The notes under the pieces are model-generated. The model was not told where the DNA came from, searched no databases, and saw only the letters and a program-made list of their open reading frames with translations. Positions 1-11,000 of a stretch of DNA of 64,000 nt are shown one piece after another; the stretch's first letter is position 1, and each line of letters opens with the position of its first letter. The translations under genes and the position numbers were made by a program. The stretch spans positions 344,090 through 408,089 of the forward strand of contig CAJQUW010000891.1 of NCBI GenBank assembly GCA_907163375.1. Reading direction: 5' to 3'. The DNA comes from Prostheceraeus crozeri (taxonomy: Eukaryota; Platyhelminthes; Polycladida; Euryleptidae).

Positions 1-1879
1 GGAATGAAAGATATCAAAATAATCAAATTTTGAATCTATGAAGCAGAAGGAGCTAGCATAAAGTTATTAGCTGACAAAAATTCTAAAACTTGCGTATTTT
101 ATGTGATTTTGATGTCGATACCTCTAGGCAATCCACATCAAATTAAGTATATGTGAGAAGTAACGGAATAAATTGAAGGTTTATGGGAACAACTGTGATA
201 TTACTTTAGAGCTTAGGCTTGCAGCAGGATATTTTGATTTGAAAAGATAGACGCAAGGTAAACGATGTGATTAAAATGAATGAATTGCGATGTTAAAATC
301 TATGAATCATTGAACCATGCACAACACTGCACCTCAGTTGGAATGTTGAGGTAGCATAGAAATCTAGGATCTTTTCCTTCCCCCCTCATTTACTCAACCC
401 TAAGGTTTTACCATTTAAGTTGATCTTTCCTTAATATAATTATTGCACGCAATGCGTTGTGGAGCTGCAGTCACGTAGGCGTTCACAGACACAGTATTCA
501 CAGAGACGAGGTCACCGATCTAGCATGTGAGGAAAGAACACTGCTTTCCATGTGATATCGAGTTTAACCAAACTCGCGTAGAGGATAAAGAAGGAGAAAC
601 CCATCCGTTTCCGACAGACAGCACAACGAAGCTTGCCAATCATAACGATATTACACAACAACACTATAATGCGATTTATGGAATGTTTGGCCATTTTCAG
701 TCAGAAAAGCGGGGAAAAAGATCCGAAATTTATTTCTAATTGAAATACATGCAATTTAAATTTCTCTAGCTCTTCCATATTATTATTATCAATTTTTACA
801 GTGTAAGCACAACATGCAACTTTTGTTTACCTTATCTGGGATGCAGAACTCGCATGATTTGAATTTCGTTACCATGATTGAAGATCGTTTTCACCTGAAA
901 GGGAGGATAGCCTTTAAGATGTATGAAAGTTAATAATTTCAAAAGCAAGGTTCTGGGTCCCCCTGAATTTCATTCAGTATTATCCACTCAATGGTGGGGG
1001 TATCACTGGCTTCCAACCAGCTCATTGTCGCCCAGTTTTGCTTCACATCAACTGTACTTATGTGATAAACAAAACTGGACAGTTAAAATTCATGAGTATA
1101 TTATACTACAATAAATCACATAATTTAGGGGAACGGTTTACTCTTATCAATTCCAAAATTTTAGTTGATCGAAAAATATGTTACCAATTAATGCACAATC
1201 GGTAGAAGTTCGACGCAAGGATACAGAATCTATTCTTGGTTGTCTTGGACTCATGAGCTCTCCATACTTGATAGAACATTTTCGCATAATGTATAGAGCA
1301 TTCATCGTAGTGTGCACACTAGTTATTCAATGTTCTTGCCATGGAAAGTCATAAGTAAAATAACTTTCATGAACTGTATTTCTTTGAATATGAGACGCCC
1401 TGGAATAAGAGACGCATGTACAAAAATATGCTATTAGTAATATTACATGCAGGCTATTATAATTTGGGAACTACATCAACCAAGTTAAACGCATAACTTG
1501 GAATCAGTTTATAATAATTATTATCAGTATTAATAAGTGTTAAAGACATTAGATATGCCACTACATGTACAAACCATAAAACTCGTTTCATTTTCGAAAC
1601 ATCTGAATTATGATAAAAGGTGTATACTGTAAAGAACAAGCAACATATTTTTCTAATGAAATAATGAAAACTTGAAAATTTAATAAATAAGAGACGCATC
1701 AATCATAGCTCTGAAAAAATAAGAGACGCTTCTCTTATTCGAAGAAATACGGTATGTTCTATCAATCTTACTTGGATTATGCATGAAAGGCGTGACATGG
1801 TGCATTCAGCAATTGAAAAATAGGGTATACCTGGAAAGTTCTATTGACACCGTCAAAAATTACAAACATCTTTCAGTTT
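1..1879. other. no gene supported; 3' flank of the recombinase gene
   Basis: Small ORFs occur on both strands (for example 527-739 plus, 512-694 minus), but they overlap one another, lack recognisable motifs and have no splice context I trust. The stretch just below 1880 is presumably the 3' UTR of the minus-strand gene. A minus-strand ATTAAA at about 1678-1683 is a possible polyadenylation signal, which is weak evidence. Confidence 0.4.
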
Positions 1880-2050
1880 TCAACACCACCTTGGAATGCA
1901 GTGACCACAAACAAACGTTGTAGTATACTTGTAGCAGTAGCCACAGTACCATAGATTGCAGACTGTACACTTGGACCAATCCGGTCCATCATAATTAATG
2001 TAGTCGCAGTCGCATGATGAACATGCTTCATCATTTCCACTCGCTTCTTT
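1880..2050 (-). CDS. terminal exon with Cys-rich zinc-binding domain
   Basis: Acceptor ATTTTTTACAG precedes 2050 and a TGA stop lies at 1880-1882. The 56 residues contain CSSC-x-C, then DWSKCTVCNLWYCGYC, then CGHC and a final WC. The spacing C-x2-C ... W-x2-C-x2-C-x2-W-Y-C-x2-C ... C-x2-C resembles PHD or RING-like zinc folds found at the ends of several transposase families, which bind histone tails or partner proteins. The aromatic before the third Cys pair is typical of PHD fingers. It is not a textbook PHD, since the usual His position is replaced. Confidence 0.65.
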   Translation of the reverse strand, partial: KEASGNDEACSSCDCDYINYDGPDWSKCTVCNLWYCGYCYKYTTTFVCGHCIPRWC

Positions 2051-5000
2051 CTGTAAAAAATTTCAATAAGTTAAGGATGAGACAAAAAAATAAGTAAAGA
2101 TATCAATTTAGACTGAAATAATCTGAATAAATTATCACTTTGATTAATTGAAGCAAATATTCATATTCGATCGAAAATTACTGATATGGCTGATACCCTA
2201 CACATTTGACAAAAAATTGAGAGGAAAAATACAAGTATACAAATTTAACTCTGGCCGCACCTGTTCTTCCGAAGACGCCCACATCAAAAGGGCTTTGGTA
2301 CTCAATCTCCGACATCTTCGTAACTTGCATCTTGGTGGCGTAATCTGCTAAATAAAAGATGACACAATTAATTAGCTAATTAAAATAAATATTCTTTCAT
2401 TACTCATACATTTTCATGCTTTAGAATTCTGGAAATATCAATTTTCTTCTTCGTCAAGCTACTACTCTCCTGAAATGACCTGCCAGCTACGGATACCTTT
2501 TGGATAATTGAATTCCTTAACCATTTTGCCACAAAATATTACATAGCAGTTAAAGTATGACTTAAGTTGTCATCAAAACATAAAACTCCGACATTTACGT
2601 GTTTCGTTTCAATGACTGATGCAACAGAGTTTAATGAATAGACTAATAAAATTTGACTCATGTATCTCTGCTCATAAAAACAGGTCTTTATTCTGCATAT
2701 AAAACCTAGATAATTGTGTTCTTCAATGTATAAGAAATAGAAGTCCATGAAACAAGTCATGATGTTTAAGAAGCCTAAATATGTCTAGAAGAAAAATTTC
2801 CTCTGTTAGAAGATAGGCGAAATGAGTAAGCGTAAGCGCTTAATATGAATGACATTCGACTACATTTTTTCTTCAAACGCGTCTGTAGTTTGTTTACAGC
2901 CTTACTTAAAATCTACTTCGTTGTTTTGATTTTACTGTATCATAGATCATCATTTTGCTATAGCAAGACCTATTTTGGCTATGTATGATCTCCACAACGA
3001 AGCCATAAACGATGCATTTAAGATATTTTGTGATGAAATATAAATGTCGCTCAATAAAATCGAATCGGGTATACCAAAAAATTACGTTTCATTAGCATTA
3101 CTTCAACCCTAATATAAAAGACTATAGATAATAAGACTATACCGACCGATCACATAATGCAATTGTGGGCATGCAATTCTAGGTTCCGAATTCGGCGACG
3201 ATGAGGTCGAATATCGACAAAATGTCTCGAACATGGAAATCCAATGTAAAATCGATTTTTGTTTTTAGATATGTGCATATTACAATATCTCTGTATCCAA
3301 TCAATTCCAAAGATATCTTCGGAAGGTTCAAATGCCGTTATCTTATCTATTACTACGATAATGTTAATACGCAAAGTGTCTCAAATGCAGTCAACTAAAA
3401 ACTCACTTCAGTATTCCTTGGTTCATGATTACTTTCTTCCGGGATTGATGCCACCATCTGTAAAAGAGAGCAGACTATTTGGTTAACCTACCCGGAGTTA
3501 CTATGAGCATGTTGGCAACAATACAAAATACTTTACAACTGTAAACTTACCTCAGCTTTGTTTGGTTCACTATCAAGTTCTTCCGGAATTGATGCCACCA
3601 TCTGTAAAAGAGAGCAGACTATTTGGTTAACATATCCTGGAGTCACTATGAGCATGTTGGCAACAATACAAAATACTTTACAACTGTAAACTTACCTCAG
3701 CTTTGTTTGGTTCACTATCAAGTTCTTCCGGGATTGATGCCACCATCTGTAAAAGAGAGCAGACTATTTGGTTAACATATCCCGGAGTCACTATGAGCAT
3801 GTTGGCAACAATACAAAATACTTTACAACTGTAAACTTACCTCAGCTGTGCTTGGTTCACTATCAAGTTCTTCCGGAATTGATGCCACCATCTGTAAAAA
3901 AAGACCAGACTATTTGGTTAACATATCCTGGAGTCACCATGAGCATGTTAACAACAATACAAAATACTTTACAACTGTAAACTTACCTCAGCTTTGTTTG
4001 GTTCACTATCAAGTTCTTCCGGAATTGATGTCACCATCTGTGAAAGAGAGCAGACTATTTGGTTAACCTACCCGGAGTCACTATGAGCATGTTAACAACA
4101 ATACAAAATACCTGACAACTGTAAACTTACCTCAGCTTTGTTTGGTTCACTATCAAGTTCTTTCGGGATTGATGCCACCATCTGTAAAAAAAAGACCAGA
4201 CTATTTGGTTAACCTACCTGGAGTCACTATGAGCATGTTGGCAACAATACAAAATACCTGACAACTGTAAACTTACCTCAGCTTTGTTTGGTTCACTATC
4301 AAGTTCTTCCGGAATTGATGCCACCATCTGTAAAAGAGAGCAGACTATTTGGTTAACCTACCCGGAGTTACTATGAGCATGTTGGCAACAATACAAAATA
4401 CTTTACAACTGTAAACTTACCTCAGCTTTGCTTGGTTCACTATCAAGTTCTTCCGGGATTGATGCCCTCACCTGTGAAGGGATAGTTTCAGTTAATGGTT
4501 CATATGAAAGACAGATATTACACCGGAATTTTACATGAAAATGTAAGTTATTATAATCATGGAATATGTCAATCAATTTGAATTAAAAACCATCATAACT
4601 GGAACCCGAAAACTGCGTATTCTATTATACTTGCACATATGTCAAGTTCTTTAGAGAATATCGAATGAATTCTAGGTAAGTTGACTGTCCTTGGAAAAGC
4701 AATTTTTCGAGGATCAAACGAGCTACCCCTCTAACATGCTTACCGTCGATGAACATTTGGTTATGAATTTATGTATTAACAGTAAAAGTAATCGTTCTGG
4801 TATAGGCACATTAGGGTATATTTCAACAGCATTTATGTACCAACGTGTGACGGAAACTTACTTCATCATTCAGTATAATTGTGTCACCGTCTTCACTTTC
4901 AGTTTCCATCTGTAAGAAGTAAAAAAATCTTTCATTGGGTAACCTACTAATAATTGATCGTCTTCAGAGTCCTGTCACGTATCAGTTCAAATGATTACCT

Positions 5001-8000
5001 CATTTTCGACATAACCAGCAACTTGCTTCACCAAAGAGCTGCCTGCTGCGGCAAGGCGGGAAGTCGTCGCTTGATAACTCTGTCGAGCTACTTGAGGCCT
5101 ATGCCCCAACCGATCATTCAGTGCTATTTGCGCATCCGTCGACAAGTTTTCCTTCCCCTGAAATATGACAGAAGCAGAATGCCATTATCAATATGTATAA
5201 ACGCTTTTGCATTTGAGAATCAATAAAGCCCTAACTCTTTAAAGGATATTCACGTCGAGACATCTCTCCTAAATTGTAGGATAGCTAGCAATATTTCATC
5301 TTTTTTAAAAATACGTGGAAATCACAACAATTAAATAGGTAAACATAATGACCGACACAAAATTTAAAGAAATGGCGGGCCCCAAAAAAATAAGGCAAGC
5401 AGATCATTACTTCATTTCGTTGAAGTGAGGATGACCATCGATGACGACTGAAAGGCCTTGCTTGTAAATAAAAACGTAAATAGAATTAGAATAATAATAT
5501 GGCAATAGTACATGAGCATCTTGGTAAACACAAATATGGAATCGAAAGGAAATTGTTCACAAATCGAGATTCAGTAGTCAATGAATATAGTGACACTCAT
5601 GAATTTCTTAATATATTTCTGAGAAATCTGCGCTAATGATAGAAATATCTACAGTAAACGGAGGAAAATGATCGATGCGCTATAATTTGCTTGAATTTCA
5701 TGCGATTTCGGTTTGGTTCGCGGACGTGATGTCCCTACCAGTGTCCCGGCCAGGGAGTTTCGTCCAATTTCATCAGAATTAAGATTTATCATACCTGCAC
5801 GACTCTCATTGTGAAACTTACACTAAAATATCTTACTGTTTGTCTACTTTCACTTGAATCATGAATCATGCAAATTTCATCATAAAATACAATGCAGTGG
5901 AATATTGTCTATTTTTATCAATGGTAAAAAGCTTAATTGTGAATTCTGATCTGAAATAAGAATTTATGCGTAAGCGATGTGCAAATTTACGCGCGTTGCT
6001 TCCAATTTACGCTCAAAATGTTAGATTTACGCGCTGGCCGGGACACTGGTCCCTATACTCCAGGTGAACATACGATAAACATAAGTTAGCACAAATCGTA
6101 ATCTTCGTAAAAGAAATGGACTTCAACTTGACTCAACAAACAAACACGCTAAACAATCAAAAACGCAAAATTATGCCGCCATGAAACAGCATCTATAACA
6201 GATTGAAATAAATATTTGAATTATCGTAGATTCTTACCCTAGTCTCGATGTAATGGCGGTATTTGGTATGCGTAATATTTTGAATTCCATAACGAAGACG
6301 AATTTTGCGCCACGCAGTACTGAAGTCATGCGATCCTCGTTCCCCAAATGTGAATAGCGGTGGTGAATCGTCGTTGAATTGTCTCGATTCGCCTCTTCTC
6401 GCAAGTAACGCATATGGATGACATGGTATATTTCGACTGTGTTCTTGTTCATAACTTCTGACCCTATCATTTCCAAACTGAAGAAGTATGCTCGCTGAAT
6501 CACTATCAATGGTAACCCATTGGGCTCCATATAAATGCGCTGTCTTGTGTTTATGCACTCTGAATTGAGGCGTCGAATTTTGTCCATTCGTCAGTTCCGT
6601 TTTCCACCCAATGAATTCAGCCAAAGTCGCATTCGATGCTACATCAGGTCGATTACTATTGCCGGGTCCGAAACAAAAAATAGAAGCAAGAAATATTGAC
6701 ATGGAGAACGAATCTTTTGCTTCTTCTCTCAACTGGTCCATCACTTTTTGAAGACTTTGAATATCCTCGTTTGTCAGTAGCGTGTCATCCAACTCATTCT
6801 GAAATATGTCCAAAAGATAAAATCAGTTATGATCAGAGGGGTGCAGTTTAACTATTAATACTCCGGTTTTGATACTCGGAAGCTTGAATACATTTATTAG
6901 GAATTTTTGCGTAACATTTGTACCGAGTGGCCCAAAAATGCCCCATACAGTCATATAAAACAGAAACTGATAAAAAAAAATTGTAAATCATTACAACTCT
7001 GTTATTTATATAACAAATTATTGCAAAACGCCAGTTAGTTTCACGACAGTCTACATGTAGTATATTAGTGAAAGTCAGGTCTAGTGAGAGTAACTTAGTT
7101 TCATTGGGTTTAGGATCATTGAGAGGATACGCTTGATCTGTCACGTACTAACTCACAGTATCAAACACACTGTGCTGACACACACATACACAGTTACACA
7201 CTATGATTGGCCTCACAGTTAATTGTTAGAATATAGGAGAACTTAACTTCTTCATTCAGTCTGATCACAAACTTCGTGGAATTGTTGTCCACAATGAACG
7301 ACAAAGCAAAGGCTGCTAATTTCTACAAACCAACTGAATTTCACACACAATGCTTTTGCAACGGTGGTCATGAATAGGGTTCAAAAGTACACTGCTTGTA
7401 ATAAAACATTATCTTAAATATATAGGCGGGATGATTGTAATATTTGCTTATTTCGAGACAGGTGGCGGATAGTTGATTTGTAATTTCCATTTAATGTAAA
7501 CAGATAAATTACAGCTCAGGGTACTCTTATTATGTCTGTTACAACCGTCCATGGCGTTAACAACTCATTTAGTAGGAATTACACTTTAAAAAATGTCATA
7601 GAATGATAATACTCAAAGAAACAATTAAAACAACAAAAGCATCATGTTTTTTTTGTTTCAAAACATTTTAAAAAAATTTGGTTTTTTTTCAACTCTGGTC
7701 ATGAATGGAGACCGCGTAGGAGCGAGAGACGATCGTTGCGGGGAGAAAGAGTACAAGAACCGGAGAACCGGATGCGAGAGGACATTACTAACAGCTTCTT
7801 GTTCTTTAGATGTAATAAGCTGGCATAGTGTGCTCAAACATCAACTTTCTGCTCCGCAAAAATATAGAAATATTATATACATGTAATATAATGAATTTGT
7901 AGTTTTCATTATAGGATATTTGTAATTTTTCACATCCAATCAGTTAAACCGTATGGAATATTGCTGTTTTAACCTGTAGCTCATGTGTTGTCAAATTGTA

Positions 8001-11000
8001 GAACCCATATAACTATTCTAATGCTGCTCGTGTAAGATATGTTCAATAACTTGATCATTCCATGTTGACCTCGATTAATAATCCTGACCTCGATCTCGAA
8101 CTCGACCTCGAATGGAATTTAATTGAGTTTGCATCTCTGATTATAATATGTTCAATTTGAACTCAGCTGTCGTTCTATTTACCATCAGCAGTTTTCATTG
8201 AGTGTATGTTACACATATTATAAAATGGTAACTCACTCTTAACTTGACATTAGTTTTCTTCTTGTTCGCCGAGTTGCTTCGGTTCCATAACTGTAGTTGT
8301 TGTTCCAATGATTTCAGTTCCGATTCCAGATTTAATTCGCTAACGACTGACATCTTATTGCATTGTATATGTCGGTGTAGTAGGGCCAGGGCTCCAATCG
8401 TTGCAGTACAATTACTTGGGGACTTCATAGCAAGATCTTTCAGATATTTTGATATCTTCCAACGATTCTCCGTAGATAGGAGGAATGTCTCCAAATGAAA
8501 AAATTCGTTTGCCTTCATAACTTGCTTGATGTAGCGTACATGCTTGCTAATTGTAGCCTCAGATAGATTCCCGCCGCCCCAATACTTCGCGAATTCCTGT
8601 GAAACAAAATAAGCTAGAAAAACATGCAAAATCATAAAATGTTCATGAAAAAGTTTATACATGTATAATCTGAGATTGATTTGTCAGTGGAGATTGAGAG
8701 TGGGATTAGAACAGGGCACTTCTTTAAGAGAGTGTTTCGGCCGGGATTTTTCCCTTTTTCTGCTACTTTGATATACCTATCACCAGTATAGATATTAAAA
8801 TTACCGGAAAAATTGGAAAAATTACCGGGAAAATTGAAAAATAGCTTAGTCTTCTCTCTTTCTCGCTATTCGACACGATAGATCCCTGTTGGTTATACTT
8901 CTTTTTCGTATCTTCCCGTAAGGTCTAAAAGCTAAATCATACGTATGTTGGCTTTTATTTAGGACTTTATAATTAAGTGAGATACATGAAAATATTGGTT
9001 AATTACGATAAATCTTAATTCTACTCTTAAATCTAAACAAAAAGTAGAACCTTCTTATTCCTAGGCTATACCTTACCACAGTCTCGTGATATCTCTTATT
9101 ATAGACAACAGGAGGATTATATATAGCTTGTTCGATGATTGTTACATCAAGTTAACAATTAATTGAATATAAGGCCTCTAGAGACTATAATAGCCTACAT
9201 TATATATAGCATGTATCATATAGATGGAAAATATTGAACAGGTCTTTTATCATCCTTACGTTTTGATCACAACCCTATGAAAATAATCATTATATATTTG
9301 CAAAGAATAGGGATCAAATAGGGATATGCATTGGGCAGCTGTCAGCTGATTAACTTCAGCTGACATGCCAGTCCACGTACGTTCAGACCATATGCCTCAT
9401 TATAACGATATGATGACAGCTATGTTTTGAGGGCGTCAATGGCAAATTAGAGGGCCGCGTTAGCGGCCCGACAATTTGCCATTGACAGCCCGAAAAATGT
9501 AGATGTCATAATCATTGTATGCCATGTTGCGAAATATTTCTATGGTTTCATTTCCAGGCCATGAATTCATATCCATGAATTCCGGGCCGTTAATGAATTT
9601 CTGGGCATTATCAAAGATATCAGTCTTATATACATGGTATACAATAAGTCTTAATGTCGATCGGGAAAAATTAGGCTATAAAGTTCTGTTATCCCTCGAT
9701 GTAAGGAACTTTTTTCGGACGCGAATCCAAAACATTGTTTGATTGTCGAATAAGCTTCGATCAAGATAATCTTCCGTATATTACAAATTTACAATTAGAC
9801 AAGAAGAAATGCTTAGTTAGACGTCACTATACAATCTAAAGATATCCGAAAATTCGGATACCCGAGTGGAACAAAAAGTCAACCCGAATCCGACCCGTTT
9901 GTTACCATTAACCATGCATGACAAGGGATTAAACTATATCAGACAATATGCGACTCGAGAAGTAGTTGAATCTTCAGACAGAGAACATATATCATTGGAA
10001 ACATCACAGCGCTATCTAACTGGTAGGTCTTCTTCACGCAATTTCGATCAATAATCATCATCCCAACTTTGCTGACTCAACAATACGGCTTGTATTTTGG
10101 GAGTCGAGTCAAATTATGTCTAACAGTTAATGAATAGAAATCTAGTCAGCATGCATTTCTGTACTTGTGACCTATTTCACGCAATTTCGATCGATATAGT
10201 CATCGAAAGATGAACACACAGTGAGATCGTTATGTGTTTCGTTGAGGTTCTATGAATTCAACAAAAGTGAATATCTTAAATCATTGCACAAACCGAAAAA
10301 GCTGTTTTATCTCTTGCTAATTCTCATCAAATTTAACTGTATGCTCATTTACTTGATTACTAAACTTATTCACTTGGTCAGCTAAGACACTTACATTGCA
10401 CAGTAGTACTTGGTGCATGAAACTGTGTGGTCTGTCTAATTAAATGAAGTAATTAGAAGTTTATTTACTACTTCATAATGATCATATCATAAATGATCCA
10501 GTTATAACTGCCCCGTCTCTTGTCACTCATCATGAGTTGCTAAAAATCTTGTCGATTCACACGGACGCCACTGCCAGCGCAGCGACTAAATCGTGACAGA
10601 TAGATGTTTGTGAATAGGTGGTGACTGGTGAGCCAAACTTTCCTGCGCGGAGATCAAGGATTTTAATTATATAATATTTGATGTAGATCAGAACCGTCAC
10701 TCATTACAACAAATGATTTTCGAGTTTCACTACTTCGAATCAATATATTTTGTAATTCTCACATTAGTTTATATAATTACATTTCTGATTATAATCGAGT
10801 CATGGATTTTTATTTGACAATGTGAATTTTTCTCCAATGTGTCAGAATGATTAATGTAGATGCCACCGCATTAAAAAAGCAATATAGTTTGTTTACAAAT
10901 GTACAAGTATGACCTCACTATTAGAAACAATGATCTCGAAAACAATGCAGTAATCATTATTATCTATTAAATTATTAATAATTGCTAATTTTCAGCATAT

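Larger units (their letters stand above)
3407..4490 (-). repeat. tandem array of about 145-bp exon-intron units
   Basis: Eight head-to-tail units repeat every 144-146 bp. Each consists of a 51-nt exon and about 94 bp of intron containing the acceptor, the donor and a conserved middle (GTTAACCAAATAGTC on the minus strand). Copies differ by only a few bases except the two ends. No copy has lost its splice sites or reading frame. The unit is thus a complete splicing cassette, not a coding repeat inside one exon. Confidence 0.9.

Noticed and set aside
2261-2344. Alternative frame of the penultimate exon (YATKMQVTKMSEIEYQ...)
   Set aside because: It is open and looks protein-like, but it joins neither the upstream nor the downstream exon in phase.
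5403-5443. Possible extra exon in the intron between catalytic exons
   Set aside because: It has a fair acceptor, but no frame both enters and leaves in phase 0, and including it would disturb the active-site spacing.
6193-6237. Extension of the recombinase exon frame past 6238
   Set aside because: The frame stays open for a few codons, but GTAAGA at 6237 is a good donor and splicing there connects the Arg-His box to the LGH-Tyr box at the correct distance.
7644-7886. Plus-strand 80-codon ORF
   Set aside because: Begins in a T-run, lacks motifs, and lies in an intron of the opposite-strand gene.
9866-10054. Plus-strand ORF in the 769-bp repeat as a gene
   Set aside because: It occurs in all four copies of a dispersed repeat without a start or acceptor shared by all. 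Kept as a note on the repeat.
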